A stretch of DNA of 64,000 nt, from the NCBI GenBank assembly GCA_016711205.1, contig JADJTM010000001.1, positions 992,001 to 1,056,000 on the forward strand, read 5' to 3'. Source of the DNA: Micropruina sp. Its GTDB lineage: Bacteria > Actinomycetota > Actinomycetes > Propionibacteriales > Propionibacteriaceae. Under the pieces are notes generated by a model that did no database searches, had not been told where the DNA came from, and saw nothing but the letters and a program-made list of their open reading frames with translations. The position numbers and the translations under genes are program-made. Shown here in pieces: positions 1 to 10,704 of this stretch (the stretch's first letter is position 1; the number at the start of each line of letters is the position of its first letter).

Positions 1-442
1 TGACTTGGTCGTCGAGCAACTCGTGCAGCAGGTGGACGTTGTCGCGGCCGTCGACCAGCGCCGGCTGGGTGCGCACCACCAGCGCCCAGCGGTCGCCGGG
101 AAGTCCGCTCAGCAACACGGCGTCCCACAAGGGGTGCAGCCGATCCACCGGGGTGGCCAGCAGGGTTTCCAGGCGAGCCTCCAGCGGCGTGCTGAGCTGC
201 TCGGCGTGCAGATGTCCGGACACCTTGAAGCCACGATCGTCGACCCACGACTGAAGGCCCGTGCCGGCCAGCTTCTGGCGGAACCGTGGTGCGTAGGCCA
301 GCCGCTGAGCGATCAGCCGTGCGAGCTCGGCGGGACCCGGCGCGGGTCCATCCAGAATCAGCACACTGAGCTGATGCCACGGCTGCGCCGGCTGGTCACG
401 TGCCAGCAGCAGAGCCTCGTTCATGCTGACCGGATCGGCCAC
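1..442 (-). CDS. WS/DGAT-like acyltransferase, N-terminal part (cut by window start)
   Basis: The translation from the GTG at 442 has the look of the N-terminal half of the wax ester synthase/diacylglycerol acyltransferase family, whose members join acyl-CoA to alcohols or diacylglycerol. Seen: an N-terminal stretch with PWHQLSVLILDG, then YAPRFRQKLAG, both typical of the family. The GTG is chosen because GGAAGGGA lies about 7 nt upstream; an in-frame ATG at 424 is the alternative. Oddity: where active members have HHxxxDG, this protein reads RTQPALVDG, so the catalytic histidine pair is replaced by Gln-Pro. It may be a non-catalytic or divergent member. The C-terminal part lies outside the window. 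Confidence 0.6.
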   Translation of the reverse strand, partial: MADPVSMNEALLLARDQPAQPWHQLSVLILDGPAPGPAELARLIAQRLAYAPRFRQKLAGTGLQSWVDDRGFKVSGHLHAEQLSTPLEARLETLLATPVDRLHPLWDAVLLSGLPGDRWALVVRTQPALVDGRDNVHLLHELLDDQV

Positions 443-682
443 GGCGGTTCCCTTCCATGGGTTCAGCAGGGTTGGATGTGCCGACCAGCCTACGTGCGCC
501 GCACACCGACCCGTGCGGACGTCGCGCAAGAACCGCACGGTGCACGCCTGCGCACCATCACATCGGCACAGCAACAGTTCTTCGGATTCGCCTTCGGTCG
601 GGTGAGGGCTGATGCGGGCCCGCGCCACTTTCTGGTGGTTATCAGGCGAGACAGTCGGCCCGCCCGGCCGTGACGCGGAGTT

Positions 683-725
683 ATGGTTGATATGGATACC
701 CCCTGGGGGTAGCGATATCAACCAT
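683..725. repeat. GTTGATAT palindrome, copy 1
   Basis: A 43-bp near-perfect palindrome: arms ATGGTTGATAT and ATATCAACCAT (11 bp each) enclose an inner TACCCC/GGGGTA pair. Closely similar palindromes occur at 29355-29391 and 53990-54032. The stretch 443-1201 has no convincing gene; it holds this palindrome and the repeat pair at 971-1168. The function is unknown; an RNA hairpin or a protein-binding site are both possible. Confidence 0.8.
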
Positions 726-970
726 TAGTCGGCGTCTTGGCGAGACCCGGTCAGCGAACCGCCGGAAGTCGGCTGATAACCACCACATCCTGGCGTCGGG
801 TTCGCCATCGGTGCCGACACCGACTGGACCGGCTGAACGGTCAGTGTGATCCGGTGTCCTGCCCGCGGCTGACCTCTGCCTCGGCTGGAACTGTCGATGC
901 AGTCCTCCGGTGACCTCTGGCCGCCCCGACACGCACAAACGTGTGGTTCTCCACCGACGAATGACAGGGG

Positions 971-1168
971 TCGGGGTGAGATCCCGGCGTTCGCCGGGAT
1001 GACGGTGGGGTACCGGGATGACGGTGGGGTCCCGGGATGACGGTGGGGGTTCCCAGGGATGGCGGAGGGTCGGGGTGAGATCCCGGCGTTCGCCGGGATG
1101 ACGGTGGGTCCCGGGATGACCGTGGGGTCCCGGGATCACGGTGGGGTTCCCAGGGATGGCGGAGGGTG
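971..1168. repeat. 99-bp direct repeat pair carrying GATCCCGGCG palindromes
   Basis: Two direct copies begin at 971 and 1070 (period 99 bp). Each starts TCGGGGTGAG and carries the short palindrome ATCCCGGCGTTCGCCGGGAT followed by several GGGATGACGGTGGGG segments. The same palindrome family forms clusters at 33765, 44250, 46118 and 51430. A long open frame on the minus strand across it (681-1223) is only a by-product of the repeats. Confidence 0.85.
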
Positions 1169-1201
1169 GGGTGCGACCTGCCCGCGGCTGAGCAGCAGCG
1201 C

Positions 1202-4048
<2,847 letters not shown>

Positions 4049-4277
4049 GGTGGTTTCAACACTCCCTGGTCGATGACATTCCCAGCCATCCTAGTACCGC
4101 GGCCACCAATGTTCGCCCTGGCGAGCGGCGTCCGGTCGGATGCCTCGCCAGGCCGACGAGGAAGGCATACCGGGTCGTCTGTTGACCGAGGAGAACGCAG
4201 CGAGGCGCCGTCCGGGCGTCGCGCAGCGGGCGAAGTGTTGGTGGCCGCGGTACTGGTACCGGACGGCGCGGGGGTGG

Positions 4278-5492
4278 TCAGCCCGGTCGCCCCGCCGCCG
4301 CCAGCATGGTGCTCAGGTTGCCGTGGGGTCGCACCACCACCTCGCGCAGTTCGAGCCAGTCGGCCATCAGGCGCAACTCGTGCAGCAACCGGCTCGCCAC
4401 CTCGGACGGACGGTGCTCGGCGTGCTGCTCCAGCCAGGCCGATTGCACGAGCAGGGCGCCCTGTGCGCGGTCGGCCTTCAGGTCGACGCGGGCCACGATC
4501 TCGTCGTCGGCCAGGAACAGGTACACGTAGTAGCCGTGCTCGCGCTGGGCGGGCGGGGTATAGATGCCGATCCGGTAGTGCACGCCGAAGAACTGCAGAA
4601 CGCGGGGGCGGTGATGCACCAGGGTGTCGAACGGTGCGATCAGTGCCTGGCCGCCGAGGCGCCGCGGCCGGCGCGCACCGGCTGCCAGCCAGAACTGCTG
4701 CGGCAGACGGGCGACGCTGACCGGTTCGAGTTCGCCCCGGAGCACCAGCCGTTCGATCGCGGACTTCACCGCCGGGCCGCGCAGATAGAAGTAGTCGGTG
4801 AGCGCCTTGAGGTCGGCCACCCCCAGCCCCTGCGCCGAGCGCTGCACCAACGTGTCGTACGACGCGTCGTCGTCGGGATCGGGACGCGCCAGCACCTGCG
4901 CGGGCAGCACCCGGTCCGCGAGGTCGTAGAGCCGCTCGAAGGCCGGGTTGCGACCGGCGACCGCGACCTGGCCGGAGTCGAACAGGTACTCCAGCACGTA
5001 CTTCGCCTCCGACCAGTTCCATCCCCAGTCGGCGCGGCTGCGCACCTCGTCGTTCTCGATCTGCCGGGCGCTGAGCGGACCACCCCTGCGCACGTCGTCG
5101 AGCACCCGCTGCAACAGGTCGGGCTTGGCGCTCAGAATGCCGGTGAGCGCACCCCGTTCCTGGGCTTCCCGCCGCCGCATCGCCATCCGGAAGGCGGGCT
5201 GCAATTGCACGTCCACCAGGCAGGCGGCGTGTGCCCAGTACTCGAAAAGCAGACGGGGCGAGCGACCCGCGGCCCGGTCGAGCAGCGAGCGGTCATAGGG
5301 CCACAGCCGGCTGAACAGCGGCATGTAGTGCGCGCGCACGGCCACGTTGACCGAGTCGATCTGAAACTGGCCGACCCGGTCGATCACCCGCTGCACGTGG
5401 CCCAGGGTGACCGCGCCGGACGGCCTGGCCCGGCCGAACCCCTGCGCCGCCAGGGCGATGCGCCGGGCCTGGGCCAGGGTCAGTGCGGGCAT
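4278..5492 (-). CDS. YcaQ/AlkZ-like winged-helix DNA glycosylase family protein
   Basis: The 404-residue product matches the HTH_42 (YcaQ/AlkZ) family, whose studied members unhook DNA interstrand crosslinks or bulky alkylated bases. Seen: the N-terminal LTLAQARRIALAAQGF, and the QIDSVNV motif near residue 43, which corresponds to the catalytic Gln-containing QxD/QxQ motif of the family. Also seen are a RLLFEYWAHAACLVDV segment and C-terminal features of the winged-helix fold. The neighbours hpf and secA are not functionally related to it. The exact DNA substrate cannot be told from sequence. Confidence 0.8.
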   Translation of the reverse strand: MPALTLAQARRIALAAQGFGRARPSGAVTLGHVQRVIDRVGQFQIDSVNVAVRAHYMPLFSRLWPYDRSLLDRAAGRSPRLLFEYWAHAACLVDVQLQPAFRMAMRRREAQERGALTGILSAKPDLLQRVLDDVRRGGPLSARQIENDEVRSRADWGWNWSEAKYVLEYLFDSGQVAVAGRNPAFERLYDLADRVLPAQVLARPDPDDDASYDTLVQRSAQGLGVADLKALTDYFYLRGPAVKSAIERLVLRGELEPVSVARLPQQFWLAAGARRPRRLGGQALIAPFDTLVHHRPRVLQFFGVHYRIGIYTPPAQREHGYYVYLFLADDEIVARVDLKADRAQGALLVQSAWLEQHAEHRPSEVASRLLHELRLMADWLELREVVVRPHGNLSTMLAAAGRPG

Positions 5493-5535
5493 AACAGTGC
5501 CGTGGGCCGATCAGGGCCCGGCATCGACCCACCGC

Positions 5536-6165
5536 TCAAGCGCTCTGCTCCCCCGCCGCATGGTCGAGTTCGAGGTGGATCACGCCGTAGTCGTAGGCGC
5601 GCCGCCGGTACACCGCACTGGGCGCGCCGGTCTCGGCGTCCACGTAGAGAAAGAAGTCGTGGCCCACCAACTCCATCTCGTCCAGGGCCTGGGCCAGGGT
5701 GAGCGGTGATGCCTTGAACAGCTTCTCGCGCACCACCAGCGGCCCGTCGCCGTGCACCTCGAGGCCGGCGATCTTGCGGATCTCGGGACGGTCCTCGTCT
5801 GCGCTCTCGTTCACCGGAGGCAGCACCGGCTCATCGAGCTGGTGTCCGGAGCGCAGCCCGCGATGCACCTTGCGGCGATCGGCGGCGCGGCGCAACTGCG
5901 ACTTGAGCCGGTCCAGCGCGTGCTCGAAGGCGATCAGCTTGTCGTCGGCGCTGGCCTCGGCCCGCACCACCGGGCCCCGGCTGCGCAACGTGATCTCGAC
6001 GGTGGTCGCCTGGTCGGGCTGACGCGCGTGCGGGTTGGCTGAGACCTGCACCTCGACCCGAATCACCCGATCCTTCAGCTTCTCCACACCGGTCAGCCGT
6101 TCGCTGACATGTGAGCGGAAATCATCGGTGATCTGGCAATGCCTGCCGGTGACGAGAACGTCCAC
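5536..6165 (-). CDS. hpf: Long ribosome hibernation-promoting factor
   Basis: Long-form HPF proteins bind the 30S subunit and pair ribosomes into inactive 100S dimers during slow growth. The 209-residue product has an N-terminal S30AE domain (VDVLVTGRHCQITDDFRSHV onward), a charged linker, and the C-terminal dimerisation domain with KASPLTLAQALDEMELVGHDFF. The GTG at 6165 is preceded by AAGGAGGT at good spacing, so the longer frame that starts further upstream is rejected. It lies between the ComF-like gene and secA, as in mycobacteria, although amt-glnK interrupts that order here. Confidence 0.95.
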   Translation of the reverse strand: MDVLVTGRHCQITDDFRSHVSERLTGVEKLKDRVIRVEVQVSANPHARQPDQATTVEITLRSRGPVVRAEASADDKLIAFEHALDRLKSQLRRAADRRKVHRGLRSGHQLDEPVLPPVNESADEDRPEIRKIAGLEVHGDGPLVVREKLFKASPLTLAQALDEMELVGHDFFLYVDAETGAPSAVYRRRAYDYGVIHLELDHAAGEQSA

Positions 6166-6336
6166 AGCGACCTCCTTGGTCGATCGGGCCCGCTCGGCTG
6201 AGCGGGCGAACACGAAAGCGCCAGGCTGTCCCCGCGAAGCGGGAGTCAGCGTGGCGCCATGATCCGACCCTACTGGGGTGGCCTGTGCAATGCCAGGGTG
6301 CCGGCTGTGCGCCGACGGACCAGGCGCAACAGAGCT

Positions 6337-6373
6337 GTAACACGGCGCAATCCGCGCGTAACGAACTCCGAAC
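6337..6373 (+). promoter_or_regulatory. GlnR-like operator upstream of amt
   Basis: Four half-sites repeat at about one helical turn: GTAAC, 6 nt, CAATC, 5 nt, GTAAC, 6 nt, CGAAC. They end 33 nt before the amt start. The actinobacterial nitrogen regulator GlnR binds gTnAC-n6-GaAAC pairs upstream of amtB-glnK, so location and spacing both fit. Two of the four half-sites (GTAAC) match well, and the other two are weak. Confidence 0.5.
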
Positions 6374-6406
6374 GCCTCAGAAACACCGATCCCCGATTGT
6401 TCTGCC

Positions 6407-7801
6407 ATGAACATCCTCGAAATCAACTCCGGCGACACCGCCTGGATCCTCGTCAGCGCCGCGCTGGTGCTGTTGATGACCCCCGGTCTCGCGTTCTTCT
6501 ACGGGGGCATGGTCAGGGCCAAGAGCGTTCTCAACATGATGATGATGAGCTTCATCTCGATGGGGGTCATCGGCGTTCTGTGGATGCTGTTCGGCTACTC
6601 GATGTCGTTCGGCAACTCGGTGGGCGGCGCCGGCATCATCGGCGATCCGTTCGAGTACGCCGGTCTGATGGGCCTGCTCACCTACAGCCCGGACGCCGTG
6701 TACCCGGCGTTGGCGTTCGTCGCCTTCCAGGCCTGTTTCGCGATCATCACGGTCGCGCTCGTGTCCGGCGCCATTGCCGACCGGGCGTCGTTCGGAGCCT
6801 GGACGCTGTTCACCGTGCTGTGGGGCGTGCTGGTCTACTTTCCGGCCGCCCACTGGGTGTTCGCGTTCAGCAGCGCCGACGGCGAAGTGGTGGGTGGCTG
6901 GATCGCCAACCAGATCGGCGCTCTCGACTTCGCCGGTGGCACCGCGATCCACATCAACGCCGGCACCGCTGCGTTGGTGCTGGCCCTGGTGATCGGCCCC
7001 CGGGTCGGGTTCGGCTCCAAGCCGATGCGACCCCACAACATGACCCTGGTGATGCTGGGCGCCGCGCTGCTGTGGTTCGGCTGGTTCGGCTTCAACGCGG
7101 GTTCCGCGGTCGCCGCCAACGGCCTGGCCAGTCTCGCCTGGGTGAACACCCTGGCCGCGACCGCAGCGGCGATGCTGGGCTGGCTCGTTGTCGAACGGTT
7201 CCGCGACGGTCACGCCACCTCGCTCGGCGCAGCGTCCGGCATCGTGGCGGGCCTGGTCGCCATCACCCCGGCGGCCGGATCGGTCGATCCGATCGGCTCG
7301 CTGGCCATCGGCGTCATCGCCGGCATCGCCTGCGCCTACGCCGTCGGCCTGAAGTACAAGTTCGGCTACGACGACTCGCTGGACGTCGTGGGCGTCCACC
7401 TGGTCGGTGGTCTGGTGGGCACCCTGCTGATCGGGTTCTTCGCCTCGCCGCTGGCCATGACGACGGTCGCCGATCCCGACGATCCGACCAAGGCACACGC
7501 CGAGGGTGTGGCCGGCCTGTTCTACGGCGGCGGCTTCGACCAACTCGGCAAGCAGGCGATCGGCGCCTTCTCGGTGATGGCGTACTCGGCACTGGTCACG
7601 TACCTGATCGCACAGTTGATCAAGCACACCGTCGGCTGGCGGATCGGCACCTCCGACGAGATCAGCGGCATCGACCTGGTCGAGCACTCCGAGGCCGGCT
7701 ACGACCTCAGCCCGGTCTACTACACCAACAAGGTCCAGCGCACGCTCTTCCTCACCAAGGACGATCTGCCCGAGACCGAAACGACAGGAGCGAACAAGTG
7801 A
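6407..7801 (+). CDS. amt: Ammonium transporter Amt
   Basis: Amt/MEP/Rh channel that moves ammonium or ammonia across the membrane, working as a trimer. The 464-residue protein begins with the typical GDTAWILVSAALVLLMTPGL and has the FYGGMVR motif, about 11 membrane segments, the twin pore histidines in TAIHINAG and VVGVHLVGG, and the C-terminal tail that contacts P-II proteins. No strong ribosome site is visible before the ATG, so translation may be leaderless. Its stop overlaps the GTG start of glnK (GTGA). A GlnR-like site lies just upstream. Confidence 0.97.
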   Translation: MNILEINSGDTAWILVSAALVLLMTPGLAFFYGGMVRAKSVLNMMMMSFISMGVIGVLWMLFGYSMSFGNSVGGAGIIGDPFEYAGLMGLLTYSPDAVYPALAFVAFQACFAIITVALVSGAIADRASFGAWTLFTVLWGVLVYFPAAHWVFAFSSADGEVVGGWIANQIGALDFAGGTAIHINAGTAALVLALVIGPRVGFGSKPMRPHNMTLVMLGAALLWFGWFGFNAGSAVAANGLASLAWVNTLAATAAAMLGWLVVERFRDGHATSLGAASGIVAGLVAITPAAGSVDPIGSLAIGVIAGIACAYAVGLKYKFGYDDSLDVVGVHLVGGLVGTLLIGFFASPLAMTTVADPDDPTKAHAEGVAGLFYGGGFDQLGKQAIGAFSVMAYSALVTYLIAQLIKHTVGWRIGTSDEISGIDLVEHSEAGYDLSPVYYTNKVQRTLFLTKDDLPETETTGANK

Positions 7802-8136
7802 AGCTGGTCACAGCGATCATCCAGCCCGAAGTGCTGGAGCAGGTCATGAAGGCGGTGGTTCGCCACGGCGTGGGCGGCATGACGATCAGCGAGGTGTCCG
7901 GCTACGGACGCCAGCGCGGTCACGTCGAGGTCTACCGCGGCGAGGAGTACACGATCGACTTCATCACCAAGGTGCGGCTCGAAATCCTCGTGGACGACCC
8001 CGAGTGCGAAGAGGTCGTGCAGGTGATCGCCGGCTCGGCGCGCACCGGCCAGGTCGGTGACGGCAAGGTCTGGGTGGTGCCGGTCGAGAACGTCGTCCGG
8101 GTGCGAACCGGAGAACACGGTCTGGCTGCGGTCTGA
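7798..8136 (+). CDS. glnK: Nitrogen regulatory P-II protein GlnK
   Basis: Small trimeric signal protein that senses 2-oxoglutarate, ATP and ADP and plugs the Amt channel. The 112-residue product starts KLVTAIIQP and has the T-loop YRGEEYTIDF with Tyr51, the residue that is uridylylated or adenylylated in this family. It also has the C-terminal IAGSARTGQVGDGKVWV signature. AGGAG lies ahead of the GTG start, which overlaps the amt stop by 4 nt, so the two proteins are probably made together. Confidence 0.97.
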   Translation: MKLVTAIIQPEVLEQVMKAVVRHGVGGMTISEVSGYGRQRGHVEVYRGEEYTIDFITKVRLEILVDDPECEEVVQVIAGSARTGQVGDGKVWVVPVENVVRVRTGEHGLAAV

Positions 8137-8190
8137 CGACGACCTCCGCGGACGCATCGTGGGGGGCGGGTCGTGCGCGGCAGGCTGGTG

Positions 8191-8218
8191 AGGGGCTCCG
8201 GGATCACCCGGGGCCCCT
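8191..8218. terminator. Bidirectional terminator hairpin between glnK and the ComF-like gene
   Basis: Twelve-base-pair arms AGGGGCTCCGGG and CCCGGGGCCCCT with a 4-nt ATCA loop (one G-U pair). It lies between two convergent genes, so it can end both transcripts. There is no long T run, as is common in high-GC genomes. Confidence 0.75.
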
Positions 8219-8250
8219 TACGCCTGGTCCGGGCTTACGCCGGATCGGGC

Positions 8251-8976
8251 TCACGGATGCCCGGAGGTGCGTGGCGTCGCCGCCACCACGGCGGCGCCGA
8301 GCACGGTGTGTCCGGCCTCACCCAACGCCCGGGCGGCCTCGGCCAGGGTGGCACCGGTGGTGATGATGTCGTCCACCAGCAGCACCGCGCCGGGCTCGCC
8401 CGCCCGCGCACCGAGGCTGGCCCGCCGGTTCTCGGCGCGCTGCGCCACGTCCAGCCCAGCCTGGTCACGGGCGCTGCGCAACGGCCGCAACCCCGGCCAG
8501 GCCCGCGCGTCCAGCTGGTGCCGGCGCAGCGTGCGGGCCACCCTGCCGGCCATCATGGCGGTCAGGTCGAAGCCGCGTCCGGCGACCGTGGCGCGACTCG
8601 ACGGCACCGGCACCAGGCGCAACGGACGTCCGTCCCAGCGTTCCTCCAGCAGACTGGCGGCGCTGCCCACCAGCAGCTCGGCCAGCACCGGCACCAGGGT
8701 GAGGCCCTGGCGTTCCTTGCAGGCCAGGATCACCCGGCGCAGGTCGTCGGCATAGTCGCCCCGCGCGATCGTGAACGGCACGCCGGCGCGGACGGGCACC
8801 GCGAGGGCGGGCCGGTCATGCAGCGCCGCCGCGCAGCCGGCGCACAGCACCGGCCCTGGACGCAGACAGGCGGCACATGCGCCGCCCCACGCCAGATCGG
8901 CGCCGGCAGCCAGCACAGCGCGCCACCCCATGCTGCGATGATGCCCGGCCACAGACGTCCGTGGGACGTCATCCAC
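8251..8976 (-). CDS. ComF-family phosphoribosyltransferase-like protein
   Basis: ComF-like proteins combine an N-terminal Cys4 zinc site with a phosphoribosyltransferase fold. In naturally competent bacteria the family takes part in DNA uptake; its role in actinobacteria is unclear. The 241-residue product shows CAACLRPGPVLCAGC (the Cys4 site) near residues 34-48 and the PRPP-binding motif VLLVDDIITTGATL near residue 207. It starts just 4 nt after the lpqB stop, so it is the last gene of the mtrA-mtrB-lpqB transcript. Confidence 0.88.
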   Translation of the reverse strand: MDDVPRTSVAGHHRSMGWRAVLAAGADLAWGGACAACLRPGPVLCAGCAAALHDRPALAVPVRAGVPFTIARGDYADDLRRVILACKERQGLTLVPVLAELLVGSAASLLEERWDGRPLRLVPVPSSRATVAGRGFDLTAMMAGRVARTLRRHQLDARAWPGLRPLRSARDQAGLDVAQRAENRRASLGARAGEPGAVLLVDDIITTGATLAEAARALGEAGHTVLGAAVVAATPRTSGHP

Positions 8977-8979
8977 AGC

Positions 8980-10704
8980 TCAAGGCAGCGAAACCTGTTG
9001 CACTTTCGGCAGCCACGGCTCCCAGGTGAACTCGTCGACGAAGCGCCAGGTCTGTCCGTCCGACCCGCGCAACGCCGCGCGCGAATCCGCCCCCACCGCC
9101 AACTGCGCCTTGGCCACCGAGTCGGTCGGGCCCACGTCGGTGGCCATCGCACCCTCGCTGTCGACTCTGACCACATGCGGCGTCGCGTCCCCACCCAGCA
9201 GCACCAGCAGGTCGGCCGGGCTCGACCAGCCGACGTCGATGGGAGGCTGGCTGGCGGGCGCCCACGATGCGCCGGACAACTCACGCCAGCCGACGAACCC
9301 GATCTGCTCGGCCGAGCGGGTGATCGCGGCAACGCCCAGCACTGCACCGCCCTGACCCTCGACCACCAGCGCCACCCGCACCCCGTCCGGCGCCATGGCG
9401 AGCGCTCGGATGCGGCCGCCCGGCAGGCCCGCCGCATCGACCACGACCTCGCGACCGTCGCGCAGCATCCGCAGCGGGGTGTTGCGCACGCCGTCCACCA
9501 CCACCAGCAGTTCGCCCTGCCGGGTGTAATGCACCGAGGCCAGCCCTCGACCGCTCAGCATGACCCGGGCGGCGCCTTCGCGCACGGCGACGCCACGCAC
9601 CCTGGTGCCGCCGTCGGTGACGGCCGCCACCTCGAGGGCGTCGGCCCGGGCGGCGATCGCGCCGAGCCGGTTCAGCTCAGGTCCCACCGGTTGCGGCTCG
9701 GACTGGGGACTGCTCCAGGCGAGGCGCTGCAAAGCCCCGCCGCGGACCACGAAGACCTGATCGGACGTCGTCTGCGGCGTGGGTGCACCCTGCGCGAAGT
9801 CGGCAGTGGTCACCGTGCCGGCTGAGCCGCCGACCTCCCACAGGGCGTCGTTGCCGCGCACCCGAACGCCGGCCACGCCCTCGAGCGATGCCAGCGACCA
9901 CACGAGTTCGGCGGTCAGCTTGCGCCGCGCCTCAACGGTCACCCGGTCGACGTCGCCGGTCAGGTCGACCGCAACCACGCCGTTGGCCCCGAGCGTCACC
10001 GACGCAATCTCCAGCTGTGGGTCCAGCGGCGCCCGGTAGGCGGCCCGGTTGGCCAGCGAGGGCCCCACCAGCAATGCCCGCACCGAGGCCGCCATTCCCA
10101 GCGTGCCCTTCTGCACGAAGCGCGGGTCGGGCACCAGCACGGTTCCGGTGGCGTCCCAGAAGCAGACGTCGGCGCGTACCCAGGTGCTGCTGAACAGCGA
10201 TTGTGAGATCAGCAGGCCGCGCGGGGGTTGCGAGATGCGCCACTGGCCGTCCGCGTCGCGCATCAGCCCGAAGTCGTGGTGGTACTGGGTGCTGGCCGGG
10301 GTGAACGTCCCCTGGCCGTCCAGGCGTCCGACCAGGGGGGCGGTCAGCACCACCCCCGACTCGCTGACCTGGGGCGGATAGCCGCCGGCGTAGATCTCGA
10401 CCCCGGTCTCGGGGCGCCATTGTTCGCCGGCGGCCGGGGTCAGGAACTGCCGGGCCACCGAGTAGCCCTCCTGATAGGTCGCCATGGCGTGCAAGAAACC
10501 CTCGACGATCAACCCGGGGGTGGCGTTCTGCGCCGGCGGCACGGGTGCGATCTCGACCCCCGAGTCGGCCTGCTGCGCCGCCGGTGAATGCCGCTCGACC
10601 GGACCGCTGGTGGGCACCGCGACGCACCCGGTGAAGGCCAGCGCGAAGCAGCCGGCCACAACCCCCAGCAACCGTGCGGACGTCCACCCGCCGTGACGCC
10701 TCAT
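8980..10704 (-). CDS. lpqB: Lipoprotein LpqB
   Basis: LpqB is a lipoprotein that works with the MtrAB two-component system and interacts with the outer part of MtrB in mycobacteria. The 574-residue product starts with a signal peptide ending in the lipobox LAFTGC (Cys at about 27). A GerMN-like region follows (around VRALLVGPSLANRAAY), then a C-terminal beta-propeller-like half rich in Gly and Val. Its ATG overlaps the mtrB stop (ATGA at 10701-10704), showing translational coupling. Confidence 0.93.
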   Translation of the reverse strand: MRRHGGWTSARLLGVVAGCFALAFTGCVAVPTSGPVERHSPAAQQADSGVEIAPVPPAQNATPGLIVEGFLHAMATYQEGYSVARQFLTPAAGEQWRPETGVEIYAGGYPPQVSESGVVLTAPLVGRLDGQGTFTPASTQYHHDFGLMRDADGQWRISQPPRGLLISQSLFSSTWVRADVCFWDATGTVLVPDPRFVQKGTLGMAASVRALLVGPSLANRAAYRAPLDPQLEIASVTLGANGVVAVDLTGDVDRVTVEARRKLTAELVWSLASLEGVAGVRVRGNDALWEVGGSAGTVTTADFAQGAPTPQTTSDQVFVVRGGALQRLAWSSPQSEPQPVGPELNRLGAIAARADALEVAAVTDGGTRVRGVAVREGAARVMLSGRGLASVHYTRQGELLVVVDGVRNTPLRMLRDGREVVVDAAGLPGGRIRALAMAPDGVRVALVVEGQGGAVLGVAAITRSAEQIGFVGWRELSGASWAPASQPPIDVGWSSPADLLVLLGGDATPHVVRVDSEGAMATDVGPTDSVAKAQLAVGADSRAALRGSDGQTWRFVDEFTWEPWLPKVQQVSLP

